In this document: positions 28,637 through 40,003 of the stretch, in pieces
How positions within the stretch are numbered: the first letter of the stretch is position 1
Layout: each line of letters starts with the position of its first letter
NCBI RefSeq assembly: GCF_007859075.1
Contig: NZ_VOAK01000020.1
Coordinates: forward strand, 62,001-126,000
DNA: 64,000 bases
Source: Gemmobacter aquaticus
GTDB lineage: Bacteria; Pseudomonadota; Alphaproteobacteria; Rhodobacterales; Rhodobacteraceae
Direction of reading: 5' to 3'
Made by a program: the position numbers and the translations under genes
The notes under the pieces: model-generated
Seen by the model: only the letters and a program-made list of their open reading frames with translations
Database searches by the model: none
What the model was told of the DNA's origin: nothing

Positions 28637-29842
28637 ATGACCGTTGAAGTCCGCGTCCCCGCCCTTGGCGAAAGCGTAACCGAAGCGACCATCGCCACCT
28701 GGTTCAAGAAGCCGGGCGACGCCGTCGCGGTGGACGAGATCCTGTGCGAGCTTGAGACCGACAAGGTCAGCCTCGACGTGCCATCGCCCGCCGCTGGCAT
28801 TCTGGGCGAGATCGTCGCGCAGGAAGGTGAGACCGTTGCCGCCGCCGCGCTGCTGGCCACCATTACCGAAGGTGCGGGTGGCGCCGTTGCGCCCTCGGCC
28901 AAGGCGCCTGAGCCTGCGCCCGTTGCCGCGCCGGCCCCTGCTGTTGCGGCCAAGGACGTCGAGGATGCTCCGGCCGCCAAGAAGGCGATGGCCGAGGCTG
29001 GCCTGACCGCCGCTCAGGTGCAGGGCTCGGGTCGCGATGGCCGCATCATGAAGGAAGATGTGGCCCGCGCTGTTGCCGCCTCGGTCACCGCAGCGCCCGC
29101 GCCGGTTGCCGTGCCGCGCGCCCCGGTTCCGGCTGATGACGCCGCCCGCGAAGAGCGCGTCAAGATGACCAAGCTGCGCCAGACCATCGCGCGCCGCCTG
29201 AAAGACAGCCAGAACACCGCCGCGATGCTGACCACCTATAACGAGGTGGACATGTCGGGCATTATGGAGCTGCGCAACACCTACAAGGACGCCTTCGAGA
29301 AGAAGCATGGCGTGAAGATGGGCTTCATGTCCTTCTTCGTGAAAGCCTGCTGCCACGCGCTGAAGGAGGTGCCCGAGGTCAATGCCGAGATCGACGGCAC
29401 TGACGTCGTCTACAAGAACTACGTCCACATGGGCGTGGCCGTGGGCACGCCCTCGGGTCTGGTGGTTCCGGTCGTGCGGGACGCCGATCAGATGGGCTTT
29501 GCCGCGATCGAGAAGAAGATTGCCGAACTGGGTATTCGCGCTCGCGACGGCAAGCTGTCGATGGCCGAGATGCAGGGCGGCTCGTTCACCATCTCGAATG
29601 GTGGCGTCTATGGCTCGCTGATGTCCTCGCCGATCCTGAACCCGCCGCAATCGGGCATCCTTGGCATGCACAAGATCCAGGACCGCCCGGTTGTGGTGAA
29701 CGGCCAGATCGTGATCCGCCCGATGATGTACCTGGCGCTGAGCTACGATCACCGCATCGTCGACGGCAAAGGCGCCGTGACCTTCCTCGTCCGCGTGAAA
29801 GAGGCGCTGGAAGATCCGCGCCGCCTGCTGATGGATCTGTGA
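28637..29842 (+). CDS. sucB: Dihydrolipoyl succinyltransferase (E2 of 2-oxoglutarate dehydrogenase)
   Basis: Core of the 2-oxoglutarate dehydrogenase complex. The 401 residues comprise a lipoyl domain with the modified lysine at 43 (ETDKVSLDV), an Ala/Pro linker (about 78-105), an E1/E3-binding domain ([25 protein letters not shown]-type), a second linker and the catalytic domain with [16 protein letters not shown] bearing the active-site His and Asp. One lipoyl domain, as usual. The start is the Met 4 bp after sucA's stop; a hairpin follows the gene. Confidence 0.96.
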   Translation: MTVEVRVPALGESVTEATIATWFKKPGDAVAVDEILCELETDKVSLDVPSPAAGILGEIVAQEGETVAAAALLATITEGAGGAVAPSAKAPEPAPVAAPAPAVAAKDVEDAPAAKKAMAEAGLTAAQVQGSGRDGRIMKEDVARAVAASVTAAPAPVAVPRAPVPADDAAREERVKMTKLRQTIARRLKDSQNTAAMLTTYNEVDMSGIMELRNTYKDAFEKKHGVKMGFMSFFVKACCHALKEVPEVNAEIDGTDVVYKNYVHMGVAVGTPSGLVVPVVRDADQMGFAAIEKKIAELGIRARDGKLSMAEMQGGSFTISNGGVYGSLMSSPILNPPQSGILGMHKIQDRPVVVNGQIVIRPMMYLALSYDHRIVDGKGAVTFLVRVKEALEDPRRLLMDL

Positions 29843-29850
29843 TCTTGGGA

Positions 29851-29870
29851 GGGCGGGGTAGACCCCGCCC
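29851..29870 (+). terminator. Hairpin after sucB
   Basis: Perfect 8-bp stem GGGCGGGG / CCCCGCCC with a 4-base loop, 8 bp after sucB. The following ACTTTG is a poor T run, so termination is probably partial, which would let some transcription continue to lpd. Confidence 0.6.
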
Positions 29871-29976
29871 ACTTTGCGCATTTTGGGCAGAATGACCTAA
29901 TTGTCGAATTGGGACATAGACCCAGATGACCTTGAAAAGTCTTGCGTGGTAATGACTTGTTTCGGATGGGCAAAAG

Positions 29977-30483
29977 TTGATTAGTGCGCGCTCACTTATC
30001 CTTGCCGGTGCGGGGGTCGGGGTACTCTTGGGCATTTCGTCGGGCGTCGCGTTCGGTGGAACTGCTTACAACGGCGCGCTAGTTTTTGGCCCCTTGGGCG
30101 CCTTTATTGGCTGGCTGATTTCGCGAAGCGGCAAGACTGAGAGCGAGAGTTCTCTGGGTGCAATGTCTGGTTCTCTAAACTCTTCTGAAGATACTGCCGA
30201 CCTCGCTAAGAAAGCGCAATCCGGAAAGAGTCTGGGGTTGGGCGACGTCTTCCGGTCAGTGCTAATACTCCTCGCATCCGCGTGGAATTTCCACATTGAA
30301 ATTCTTCGCTTAATGCGCCTGCTGCCGTACTTTAAGGAAATGCCTTGGCTATTCCTGATTGTTCTTGGTGTTGGGACGTTGGTCTTTCCACCCTTTTTCG
30401 GTGTTTACTTTTTCTGTTACTTGGGAGCGGCGCATTTCGGAATAGCCGCTGACCATGATTTTATCGCACAGATTGAAAAGTAG
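29977..30483 (+). CDS. Hypothetical membrane protein, AT-richer than its neighbours
   Basis: A 168-residue frame starting at TTG with GGATGGG upstream. It shows a first hydrophobic region of two helices (about 7-28 and 33-48, Gly/Ala/Val rich), a Ser/Glu/Lys-rich polar stretch (50-85), another amphipathic helix and a strongly hydrophobic C-terminal pair around 120-150. I recognise no domain. Codon third positions are clearly less GC-rich than in sucB or lpd, which suggests recent arrival. It lies between sucB and the first MAPEG gene, on the same strand. Confidence 0.6.
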   Translation: MISARSLILAGAGVGVLLGISSGVAFGGTAYNGALVFGPLGAFIGWLISRSGKTESESSLGAMSGSLNSSEDTADLAKKAQSGKSLGLGDVFRSVLILLASAWNFHIEILRLMRLLPYFKEMPWLFLIVLGVGTLVFPPFFGVYFFCYLGAAHFGIAADHDFIAQIEK

Positions 30484-30506
30484 GGTGCAATTGTTATGGA
30501 GCTGTC

Positions 30507-30899
30507 ATGACCCCCGAACTCGCCGCCCTCTCTGCTACGGCCATCCTGCACTTCGCCACCATTTTCGTGTCGCAGCGCTTCCTTACGCGTGACGTGGGCC
30601 GCGCGGGCAATATGGGCACGCGTGAGAACCTCGAGGCGCAGCTGTCGCCGCTGACCCTGCGCCTGCGCCGTGCGACCGCGAACTTCGTCGAGAATATCGG
30701 CCCCTTCATCATTGCCGTCGTGGTGGTGGTTCTGGCGGACAAGACCTCGACGCTGACGGCAGTTCTCGCCTGGGGCTTTGTCGCGGCCCGCGTGCTCTAT
30801 GTGCCGGCCTATGCGCTGGAATGGGTGCCGGGGCGCAGCCTGATCTGGCTTGCGGGCATGATCTGCACGACTGGCTTGCTCGTGCTGGGCTGGATATGA
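30507..30899 (+). CDS. MAPEG-family membrane protein, first copy
   Basis: A 130-residue protein with four membrane helices and the MAPEG pattern: an initial helix, GTRENLEAQLSPLTLRLRRATANFVENIGPFIIAVVVV with the glutathione-binding-type RAxxNFxE motif, then AARVLYVPAYALEW. MAPEG proteins include glutathione transferases and relatives; bacterial substrates are mostly unknown. GGAG lies 6 bp before the ATG. A related gene lies 0.9 kb downstream, with a sulfotransferase between. Confidence 0.85.
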   Translation: MTPELAALSATAILHFATIFVSQRFLTRDVGRAGNMGTRENLEAQLSPLTLRLRRATANFVENIGPFIIAVVVVVLADKTSTLTAVLAWGFVAARVLYVPAYALEWVPGRSLIWLAGMICTTGLLVLGWI

Positions 30900-30942
30900 T
30901 CCGATGACCGTTGCCGCCCCCCCTCCAGCCACAAGGCACGCC

Positions 30943-31821
30943 ATGACGGAAGAGCCCCGCCCGGCCGGGCGCGTGTTTCTGGCCCCCGAGACGCCGCAGC
31001 CGCAGCGTCGCGCCGTTGCGGAACGCCTGATGGCGGATCACCCCGAGGTGTTCGGCAAGCCCGAGGATGCGATCGGCCTTTTGCGGTCGATCCATCTGCC
31101 CGCAAGCCGGCGGTGGGCCTTTCTGAACAATGGCAAGGCCGGAACGTCTTCGGCCCGTCGCTTTCTGTTCCAGATGGAATTCGGCGTGCCTCTGACGGTC
31201 GATTGGGATGTGCCGCATGACATCAACCCGGATGGGGTCGTGCACAGCCTGCAGGGGGGGGCAGGCATCTTCCGTCCCGCTATCGCGCTGCCCACGCCGC
31301 TTGCGGTGCTGGCCGGGTCGATGCGTCTGGCGACGGTGCGGCATCCGGTCAGCCGGGCCATTTCGGCCTTTGAATACCTCTGCAAGTCGCATGATCTGCG
31401 CCACAGCTGGTTCGTGCAGGATCGCCTGCGCATGAACGCCGTGCTGGGCTTTGACTGGACGCTCGACACGCGAAGCCCGCGCGGTTTTCTCAAGTTCCTC
31501 GACTATATCGCCTGGATGCAAGCCGAGGTGGGGCGCTTTGACATCAACCCGCATTGGCGCCCGCAGATCGACAACGTCGTGCCCACGATCTTCCGCCCGC
31601 AGATCATCGGACGACTGGAAGACATGGGGGCCTTCTACCGCGAGGTGGCCGACCAACTGGGGCAGCCCCTGCCGTCCGGTTTCGATGTGCGGGCTGCGAA
31701 CCGCCAGACCTATGCGGGTGACCGTTCCGCTTGGCTGACGCCTGAGGCGCGCGACCGGATCGCCACCATCTATGCCGCTGATTTCGATTGGCTGGGCTAT
31801 GACCCCGGGGGGGAGGCATGA
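30943..31821 (+). CDS. Sulfotransferase-family protein
   Basis: A 292-residue protein with a PAPS-binding 5'-phosphosulfate loop in WAFLNNGKAGTSSARRFLF and a 3'-phosphate motif in LATVRHPVSRAISAFEYLC, the layout of carbohydrate (family 2 type) sulfotransferases. Later RPQIIGRLEDMGAFYREVADQLG resembles the C-terminal part of that family. I chose the Met with AAGG upstream; another ATG 13 codons earlier lacks a site. It overlaps the second MAPEG gene by 4 bp. Acceptor unknown, perhaps a surface glycan or lipid. Confidence 0.78.
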   Translation: MTEEPRPAGRVFLAPETPQPQRRAVAERLMADHPEVFGKPEDAIGLLRSIHLPASRRWAFLNNGKAGTSSARRFLFQMEFGVPLTVDWDVPHDINPDGVVHSLQGGAGIFRPAIALPTPLAVLAGSMRLATVRHPVSRAISAFEYLCKSHDLRHSWFVQDRLRMNAVLGFDWTLDTRSPRGFLKFLDYIAWMQAEVGRFDINPHWRPQIDNVVPTIFRPQIIGRLEDMGAFYREVADQLGQPLPSGFDVRAANRQTYAGDRSAWLTPEARDRIATIYAADFDWLGYDPGGEA

Positions 31822-32213
31822 GCGTCGAACTGACAGTCCTCGCTCTTGCGGGGCTCTTGCAGGCGGTGCAGTTCATTCTGTTCGCGCTGCCCGCCAATAT
31901 GGAACTTGGCACCGGCTATACCTCTTCGGCCCGCGACAAGCCGCCTTCGCGGCAGCTTTCCATCACCACTGCGCGTATGCAACGGGCGATGAACAATCAC
32001 TTCGAAGGGCTGATCCTGTTCACGCTCGCGGTGGTCGTGGTCACCCTGGGCGGCCAATCCACTGCGGTCACGCAGACGGCGGCCTGGGTCTACCTCGTCG
32101 CCCGCGTTCTCTACATCCCGGCCTATGCCTTCGGCTGGCGCCCATGGCGCTCGGCAATCTGGGGGATTGGCTTTTTTGCAACCGTCACCATGATCGTGGC
32201 CAGCCTGATCTGA
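31818..32213 (+). CDS. MAPEG-family membrane protein, second copy
   Basis: A 131-residue four-helix MAPEG protein. It has the marks [24 protein letters not shown] and [18 protein letters not shown], parallel to RATANFVENIGPF and ARVLYVPAYALEW in the first copy, so the two are clearly paralogues. It starts inside the sulfotransferase end (4-bp overlap), hence one transcript. It precedes lpd by 76 bp with a GC-hairpin element between. Confidence 0.87.
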   Translation: MSVELTVLALAGLLQAVQFILFALPANMELGTGYTSSARDKPPSRQLSITTARMQRAMNNHFEGLILFTLAVVVVTLGGQSTAVTQTAAWVYLVARVLYIPAYAFGWRPWRSAIWGIGFFATVTMIVASLI

Positions 32214-32228
32214 CCCGTTCAACCTGAA

Positions 32229-32266
32229 CCAAATACCCCGGCGGTCCGGGGGCATAGCCCCCCGGC
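32229..32266 (-). repeat. Intergenic element, copy B (short, reversed)
   Basis: Read on the minus strand: GGGGGGCTATGCCCCC, then GGACC, then GCCGGGGTATTTGG. It is a shorter version of copies A and C to G, lacking the second hairpin, and lies between the second MAPEG gene and lpd. Confidence 0.65.
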
Positions 32267-32289
32267 CTTCCGTACCACAGGAGATAGAA

Positions 32290-33678
32290 ATGGCAGAATT
32301 CGATGTGATCGTGATCGGCGGCGGCCCCGGCGGCTATGTCTGCGCCATCCGCTGCGCGCAACTGGGGCTGAAGACCGCCTGTGTCGAAGGGCGCGAGACC
32401 CTGGGCGGCACCTGCCTCAATGTGGGGTGCATCCCCTCGAAAGCGCTGCTGAACGCGACGCACCATCTGCACGAGGTGCATGAGAACTTTGAAAAAATGG
32501 GCCTGATGGGGGCCAAGCCCAAGGTCGATTGGGCCAAGATGCAGGACTACAAGCAGGACGTGGTCAACGGCAACACAAAGGGCATCGAGTTCCTGTTCAA
32601 GAAGAACAAGATCACCTGGCTGAAGGGCTGGGGCTCTATCCCTGCCGCAGGTCAGGTGAAAGTGGGCGAAGAGATCCATTCGGCCAAGGCAATCGTCGTT
32701 GCGACCGGGTCAGAGCCTTCGTCCCTGCCGGGTGTCACGGTTGATGAAGAGGTCGTGGTGACCTCTACCGGGGCGCTTTCGCTGGGCAAGATCCCGAAAT
32801 CGATGGTGGTGATCGGCGCGGGCGTCATCGGCCTTGAAATGGGCTCGGTCTATGCCCGCCTCGGGGCCGAGGTCACGGTGGTCGAATACCTCGACGCGAT
32901 CACGCCCGGCATGGATGCCGAGGTCGCGAAGTCGTTCCAGAAACTGCTGGCGAAACAGGGCCTGAAGTTCATCCTCGGCGCTGCCGTGCAGGGAACCGAA
33001 CGCACCAAGACCGGCGCGAAGGTGGCTTACAAGTTGCGCAAGGATGACAGCGCGCATGAGATTGCGGCCGATGTCGTGCTGGTTGCCACCGGTCGGCGCC
33101 CCTATACCGCTGGCCTCGGGCTGGAGGCTGCGGGCGTGGAGATGGAGCCGCGCGGTCAGGTCAAGATCGACGGCCACTTCCAGACCAATGTGAAGGGCAT
33201 CTACGCCATCGGTGACGCCGTTGTCGGCCCAATGCTCGCGCACAAGGCCGAGGACGAGGGCATGGCGGTGGCCGAGGTGATCGCCGGCAAGCATGGCCAT
33301 GTGAACTATGATGTGATCCCCGGCGTGATCTACACGACGCCCGAGGTCGCAAGCGTGGGCAAGACCGAAGAGCAGCTGAAGGCCGAGGGCCGCGCCTACA
33401 AGGTCGGCAAGTTCCCCTTCATGGGCAACGCCCGCGCCAAGGCAATCTTTCAGGCCGAAGGCTTCGTCAAGATGCTCGCCGACAAGGAGACGGACCGTAT
33501 TCTTGGCTGCCACATCATCGGTCCGGGCGCAGGTGATCTGATCCACGAGGTTTGCGTCGCGATGGAATTTGGGGCCAGCGCACAGGACCTTGCCCTGACC
33601 TGCCATGCCCACCCCACCTACTCCGAGGCTGTGCGTGAGGCGGCGCTGGCCTGTGGAGACGGTGCGATCCACGCCTGA
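32290..33678 (+). CDS. lpd: Dihydrolipoyl dehydrogenase (E3)
   Basis: FAD enzyme that reoxidises dihydrolipoamide of the 2-oxoglutarate dehydrogenase complex, reducing NAD. The 462 residues show the FAD fold IGGGPGG at 9-15, the redox disulfide Cys42/Cys47 in [13 protein letters not shown], the NAD fold [41 protein letters not shown], and the C-terminal catalytic [19 protein letters not shown] precedes the ATG. It may also serve the glycine cleavage system in this window, whose L protein gene is not beside gcvTHP. A terminator follows. Confidence 0.97.
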   Translation: MAEFDVIVIGGGPGGYVCAIRCAQLGLKTACVEGRETLGGTCLNVGCIPSKALLNATHHLHEVHENFEKMGLMGAKPKVDWAKMQDYKQDVVNGNTKGIEFLFKKNKITWLKGWGSIPAAGQVKVGEEIHSAKAIVVATGSEPSSLPGVTVDEEVVVTSTGALSLGKIPKSMVVIGAGVIGLEMGSVYARLGAEVTVVEYLDAITPGMDAEVAKSFQKLLAKQGLKFILGAAVQGTERTKTGAKVAYKLRKDDSAHEIAADVVLVATGRRPYTAGLGLEAAGVEMEPRGQVKIDGHFQTNVKGIYAIGDAVVGPMLAHKAEDEGMAVAEVIAGKHGHVNYDVIPGVIYTTPEVASVGKTEEQLKAEGRAYKVGKFPFMGNARAKAIFQAEGFVKMLADKETDRILGCHIIGPGAGDLIHEVCVAMEFGASAQDLALTCHAHPTYSEAVREAALACGDGAIHA

Positions 33679-33698
33679 TCGCAAGCGTAAATTGCACG

Positions 33699-33726
33699 AA
33701 AGCCCCGGTGTTCGGCCGGGGCTTTT
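33699..33726 (+). terminator. Rho-independent terminator of lpd
   Basis: Ten-bp stem AAAGCCCCGG / CCGGGGCTTT with a 7-base loop and TTTT, 20 bp after lpd. Confidence 0.9.
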
Positions 33727-33771
33727 GTCTTGTGCGCAACCATATCCTTGCGTCTGATGGCAGAGTGCGGA

Positions 33772-33856
33772 TGCCTCCGGCGGGGGGATTTGGGCCAAGA
33801 GGAAGCCACATTCCCCTTGGTCAAATACCCTCGGGGGTGAGGGCGCGAACCGCCCC
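33772..33856. repeat. Intergenic element, copy C (two facing halves)
   Basis: A forward half (CGGGGGGATTTGGGCCAAGA) and a reversed half (TTGGTCAAATACCCTCGGGG then GGGCGCGAACCGCCC) face each other between the convergent lpd and ecm genes. The reversed half ends at the ecm stop. Confidence 0.7.
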
Positions 33857-35821
33857 TTATTCGGCGGCCAGTGGCGCGCGATCAACGAGGGCCACGATAT
33901 CAAGCATGATCCGGTTCAGCTCGAAATCCTTGGGGGTGTAGACGGCGGCGACACCCATCGCACGCAGTTTTTCGGCATCGTCCTCGGGGATGATGCCGCC
34001 CACCACCACCGGCACATGGTCAAGCCCGGCTGCGCGCATCCGATCCATCGTTTCGGCTATCAGCGGCAGGTGGCTGCCCGACAGGATCGACAGGCCCACG
34101 ACATGTGACTGGTTTTCGGCGGCGGCGCTGACGATCTCGGCCGGGGTCAGGCGGATGCCGTCGTAGTGTATCTCCATTCCGCAATCGCGGGCGCGGGCGG
34201 CGATCTGTTCGGCGCCATTGGAGTGTCCGTCGAGCCCCGGCTTGCCCACGAGGAAGCTGAGCTTCCGGCCCAGCTTGGACGACACCGCCGAGACCGCCTC
34301 GCGGATCGGGTCGAGCCCCTCGGTCCGGTTCGAAGGGTTCATCGACACGCCGGTCGGGCCGCGATATTGGCCAAAGGCCGCACGGACGGTGGCACCCCAT
34401 TCGCCCGTCGTGGCGCCTGCCTTGGCGGCGGCAATCGACGCGGGCATGACGTTCTCGCCGCTGGCGCAGGCTGCGCGCAGGGCCGATAGCGCCGACTGAA
34501 CGGCCGCCTCGTCGCGGGATGTGCGCCAGGCCTGCAGCCGCTCGATCTGGTCACGCTCGGCGGCCTCATCCACCACCATGATCGCGCCATCTCCGGCGGT
34601 CAGGGGCGAGGGGGCGGCCTCGGTCCAGCGGTTCACCCCGACCACGGTTGTTTCCTTGCCTTCGATCCGGGCGATGCGTTCGGCATTGGCCTCAACCAGA
34701 CGGCCCTTCATGTAGTCGATGGCGGCAACGGCACCGCCCATGGCGTCGATCTGGGCCAGTTCTGCGCGCGCGCCGTCTTTCAGCGCCTGAACCTTGCGAT
34801 CCACGGCGGGGTTGCCATCGAACAGGTCTTCGTACTCAAGCAGGTCTGTCTCATAGGCGAGGATCTGCTGCATGCGCAGTGACCACTGCTGATCCCAGGG
34901 GCGCGGCAGGCCAAGTGCCTCGTTCCAGGCGGGCAGTTGCACCGCGCGGGCACGCGCCTTTTTCGAAAGTGTCACGGCCAGCATCTCGATCAGGATGCGG
35001 TAGACGTTGTTTTCCGGCTGCTGTTCGGTCAGGCCCAGCGAGTTGACCTGCACGCCATAGCGGAAGCGGCGATATTTGGCGTCCTGCACGCCGTAGCGCT
35101 CCAGCAGGATCTCGTCCCACAGATCGACAAAGGCGCGCATCTTGCAGAGCTCGGTCACAAAGCGGATGCCGGCGTTTACAAAAAACGATATTCGGCCGAC
35201 CATATTGGGGAAATCTTCGGACGAAACTTTCCCTTTCAGATCATCCAGCACGGCGCAGGCGGTTGCGAGGGCAAAGGCCAGTTCCTGCTCGGGCGTCGCG
35301 CCTGCCTCTTGCAGGTGGTAGGAACACACGTTCATCGGGTTCCATTTCGGCAGATGCTTCTGCGTATAGGCGGCGACGTCGGTGATCATCCGAAGGCTGG
35401 GTTTCGGCGGGCAGATATAGGTGCCACGGCTGAGGTATTCCTTGATGATGTCGTTCTGCACCGTGCCCTGCAGCTTGGTGACATCGGCGCCCTGTTCCTC
35501 GGCTGCGGCAATATAGAGCGCGAGCAGCCAGGGTGCTGTCGCGTTGATCGTCATCGAGGTGTTCATCTGCTCTAGCGGGATCTGGTCGAACAGCGCCCGC
35601 ATGTCGCCCAGATGGCTGACGGGTACGCCCACCTTGCCCACCTCGCCCCGCGCCAGTTCATGGTCGCTGTCATAGCCGGTCTGGGTGGGCAGGTCGAAGG
35701 CGACGGAAAGCCCGGTCTGTCCTTTGGCAAGGTTGGTGCGATACAGTGCGTTCGACGCCTTGGCCGTGGAATGCCCCGCATAAGTGCGGAACAGCCATGG
35801 GGTATCCTTTGCTTGGGTCAT
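33857..35821 (-). CDS. ecm: (2R)-ethylmalonyl-CoA mutase
   Basis: Coenzyme-B12 mutase converting ethylmalonyl-CoA to methylsuccinyl-CoA, the diagnostic step of the ethylmalonyl-CoA pathway. The 654 residues match the single-chain mutase: TYAGHSTAKASNALYRTNL and GQTGLSVAFDLPTQTGYDSD at the start, LQGTVQNDIIKEYLSRGTYI, PEQELAFALA, then the C-terminal cobalamin domain with GKPGLDGHSNGAEQIA (DxHxxG) and VVVGGIIPEDDAEKL. Length is near that of the Rhodobacter enzyme. GAGG lies 6 bp before this ATG. Together with mch and mcl2 it shows glyoxylate-shunt-independent growth on C2 compounds. Confidence 0.94.
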   Translation of the reverse strand: MTQAKDTPWLFRTYAGHSTAKASNALYRTNLAKGQTGLSVAFDLPTQTGYDSDHELARGEVGKVGVPVSHLGDMRALFDQIPLEQMNTSMTINATAPWLLALYIAAAEEQGADVTKLQGTVQNDIIKEYLSRGTYICPPKPSLRMITDVAAYTQKHLPKWNPMNVCSYHLQEAGATPEQELAFALATACAVLDDLKGKVSSEDFPNMVGRISFFVNAGIRFVTELCKMRAFVDLWDEILLERYGVQDAKYRRFRYGVQVNSLGLTEQQPENNVYRILIEMLAVTLSKKARARAVQLPAWNEALGLPRPWDQQWSLRMQQILAYETDLLEYEDLFDGNPAVDRKVQALKDGARAELAQIDAMGGAVAAIDYMKGRLVEANAERIARIEGKETTVVGVNRWTEAAPSPLTAGDGAIMVVDEAAERDQIERLQAWRTSRDEAAVQSALSALRAACASGENVMPASIAAAKAGATTGEWGATVRAAFGQYRGPTGVSMNPSNRTEGLDPIREAVSAVSSKLGRKLSFLVGKPGLDGHSNGAEQIAARARDCGMEIHYDGIRLTPAEIVSAAAENQSHVVGLSILSGSHLPLIAETMDRMRAAGLDHVPVVVGGIIPEDDAEKLRAMGVAAVYTPKDFELNRIMLDIVALVDRAPLAAE

Positions 35822-35956
35822 CGCGGGCCTCATGAATCGGATCGGCAATAATATTGCTGCGGTGCAGTTATGGGGGAAAGAATATGGCGCTGTCAATTCG
35901 CCGCGTTGCGGCATGACCGGATTGTTGCAGCGGCGGCAATTGCCTAAGGTCAGGGC

Positions 35957-37309
35957 ATGACGACAACTGTGGAACTCCCTCTCTGGCTGGTGGTGCTGGC
36001 CCTCTCGCTCGCCGCCATCGCCGCGCTGGAGCGGGTGTTGATGCCCTCGGCGCGCTGGTTCTTGCGGCGGCGGGCGGAACGGATGGTTACCCGGCTGAAC
36101 ACGCATCTGGCGCGTCCCATCCAGCCGTTTCGACTGATGGCGCGGGCGGATCGGATCGTGCAGCTGACCTACGACCGCCAGGTGATGCAGGCCGCAATGG
36201 ACCATGCGCGCGAAACCGGCACGCCAGAACCCGTCGCCTTCCAGGCCGCCCGGCGCGCGGCGCGCGAGATCGTCCCGGGTTTTTCGGCGCTTCTCTATTT
36301 CGGGGTCGCCACAAAGGCCGCGCGCTGGCTGAGCAGGGCGCTCTATGACGTACGGGTGGGGCGCGTCGACGCGACACTCGCGCAGATTGACCGAGAGGCG
36401 ACGGTCGTCTTTGTGATGAACCATCGCAGCAACATGGACTATGTGCTGGTAACATGGCTTGTCGCAAATCGATCGGCCCTGTCCTACGCGGTGGGCGAAT
36501 GGGCGCGGGTCTGGCCTTTGTCTGCGATGATCCGGGCGATGGGGGCGTTTTTCGTGCGGCGCAGCTCGCGAGATGCGCTCTATCGCCGGGTGCTGGCGCG
36601 CTATGTGCAGACGATCACCGCCGAAGGCGTGACGCAGGCGATTTTTCCCGAGGGCGGACTAAGCCTGAACGGGCGAGTCGGCGCGGCGAAGGTCGGGCTG
36701 ATCACCTATATCCTTCAGGATTTTGGGCCGGGGCACCGCGATGTGGTCTTTGTGCCCGTCGGGATCGCCTATGACCGCGTGTTGGAGGACCGGGTGCTGG
36801 TCGAGGCTGCCGCGCGCGGGGACCGGCGGTTCAGCGCGGGCTGGCTGGGCGTTCTGTCCTTTCTTGCGCGCATGGCGCGGCGCAAGTGGCAGGGGCGCTA
36901 CACGGGCTTCGGCACCGCCGCGGTAAGTTTCGGCGCCCCCCTGTCGTTGCGCGGCTGGCTTGAGGGGCACGCGCCCGACCCCGAGATGCTGAGTGCCGCC
37001 CTGATGGCGCGGGTGCAAGAGGTGGTTCCGGCCCTGTCCGTGCCCTTGGTGGCCGCCGCGATCCGCACGGGTGCGCGCGATGTGGCGGCAGTGACGGCCT
37101 CGGTCTCGGCGATGGTCGGGCTGCTCCAAGCGCGCGGGGTGCCGGTTGAACTGCCTGATGGTGGCGAGGAGGTTGCTGTCCGGCAGGGGCTTAACACCTT
37201 GATCGCGCGCGGGATCGTGTCGGACGAGGGCGGGTTCCACATCGTGCCGGACAAGGCCGCTCTTGGCGCATTTCAGGCCGCTTCCGTCGAGCAGCACCTT
37301 ACACCCTAG
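35957..37309 (+). CDS. PlsB-like glycerol-3-phosphate acyltransferase
   Basis: A 450-residue acyltransferase of the PlsC/PlsB superfamily. An N-terminal membrane segment (about 8-26) precedes a catalytic domain with MNHRSNMD (HX4D, His156 to Asp161), FVRRSSRDALYRRVLARYV, the FPEGGLSLNGR motif and the later VFVPVGIAYDRV. These four motifs are those of membrane glycerol-3-phosphate acyltransferases; the protein is shorter than E. coli PlsB. The acyl donor is probably acyl-CoA or acyl-ACP. Divergent from ecm across 135 bp. Its co-occurrence with partial PlsY would give the cell two routes to the first acylation. Confidence 0.83.
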   Translation: MTTTVELPLWLVVLALSLAAIAALERVLMPSARWFLRRRAERMVTRLNTHLARPIQPFRLMARADRIVQLTYDRQVMQAAMDHARETGTPEPVAFQAARRAAREIVPGFSALLYFGVATKAARWLSRALYDVRVGRVDATLAQIDREATVVFVMNHRSNMDYVLVTWLVANRSALSYAVGEWARVWPLSAMIRAMGAFFVRRSSRDALYRRVLARYVQTITAEGVTQAIFPEGGLSLNGRVGAAKVGLITYILQDFGPGHRDVVFVPVGIAYDRVLEDRVLVEAAARGDRRFSAGWLGVLSFLARMARRKWQGRYTGFGTAAVSFGAPLSLRGWLEGHAPDPEMLSAALMARVQEVVPALSVPLVAAAIRTGARDVAAVTASVSAMVGLLQARGVPVELPDGGEEVAVRQGLNTLIARGIVSDEGGFHIVPDKAALGAFQAASVEQHLTP

Positions 37310-37402
37310 GGCTTTCCCGCCTGTTTCCGTCACTGGGCTGTCGTGTCGCTGTGATTTGATGCAGAACCGCGCTATGCTGCATTGCAGCAATGGGGGAATC
37401 GT

Positions 37403-38026
37403 ATGGGCAAGGTCATTACCGTGGCACAGCAGAAGGGCGGCGCCGGCAAGACTACGCTGGCGGTTACCCTTGCGGGCGCCTTTGTCAGACAGGGGCTATC
37501 GGTTGCTTTGCTGGACAGCGATCCGCAAGGAACCCTGGGGCGTTGGTTCATGACCCGTCTTGAACGTCTGGGCGCGCCGGATCTGGAGTTCTCGACCGCC
37601 TCGGCCTGGGGCGTGGGGTATGAAGTGCGCAAGCTGCGCAGCAGCCATGACATCGTGATCATTGACACGCCGCCCAAGGCAGACAGCGACCTGCGTCCCG
37701 CCCTGCGCGAGGCCGATCTGGTTCTGGTGCCGGTGACGGCCAGCCATGTGGATCTTTGGGCGACGGACGGCGTGCTTGATCTTGTGGCGCGTGAAAGCGG
37801 TCGGGCGTTGATCGTGCTGAACCGGATGTCGGGCGGCACGCGCCTGTCCGAAGAGGTGGCGCTGGCGGCCGAAGGGGTTGCGCGGGTTGCGGGCGCCCGG
37901 CTCGGCTCTCGGGTGGCCTATGCCGAGACGCTGGGGCAGGGGGCTTCTGCCATTGATGCCCGCGGGCAGGCTGCAGCCGAGGCCAAAGCGCTGGCGGCCG
38001 AGGTGCTGGCCGAGCTGGAGGCCTGA
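37403..38026 (+). CDS. Orphan ParA-family ATPase
   Basis: A 207-residue deviant-Walker ATPase with K11GGAGKTT18 (preceded by VAQQ), LLDSDPQGTLGRWF, IVIIDTPPKADSDLRPALREADLVLVPV and VLNRM. This is the short ParA type without an N-terminal DNA-binding domain. There is no parB or parS-like gene next to it, so it probably positions a cargo other than the chromosome or a plasmid, such as protein clusters. The start has GGGGGAA upstream; a Met 7 codons earlier is less favoured. A bidirectional terminator separates it from ettA. Confidence 0.85.
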   Translation: MGKVITVAQQKGGAGKTTLAVTLAGAFVRQGLSVALLDSDPQGTLGRWFMTRLERLGAPDLEFSTASAWGVGYEVRKLRSSHDIVIIDTPPKADSDLRPALREADLVLVPVTASHVDLWATDGVLDLVARESGRALIVLNRMSGGTRLSEEVALAAEGVARVAGARLGSRVAYAETLGQGASAIDARGQAAAEAKALAAEVLAELEA

Positions 38027-38111
38027 GCCCCTAGGCCAACGGGCCTTGTGCCTCAAGGTGGCGCCACGCAGTTGAGATGCGGGCCCCGAAAGGGAACGTC
38101 GCAGGAATCAG

Positions 38112-38139
38112 AAGGGCGGCGGGACTGTCCGCCGCCCTT
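38112..38139. terminator. Bidirectional terminator between parA and ettA
   Basis: Eleven-bp stem AAGGGCGGCGG / CCGCCGCCCTT with a 6-base loop, T run on the plus side and an A pair on the other. It sits between the convergent ParA and EttA genes, 12 bp from the ettA stop. Confidence 0.85.
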
Positions 38140-38151
38140 TCGCATCACTGA

Positions 38152-39807
<1,656 letters not shown>

Positions 39808-40003
39808 AGGGGTGCTCCATGTTCCGGAATTGCCCCTCCTCTATCCGCCCCGCGCGCGCTCTGCAATGGATTGACGGTTCAATGAGGGCAATGATCGTTG
39901 CCTGAGGGGGGCTTTTGCCATTGGCAAGGCCGTAGGGCCATGTATTCAGAGGGATAGGGGCAATACCCGGCAAAGGTCGCCGGGCAAGGGGTGGGACACG
40001 GGC

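Noticed and set aside
30904-30942. Earlier ATG of the sulfotransferase gene
   Set aside because: No ribosome binding site before it; the Met at 30943 has AAGG at 6 bp.
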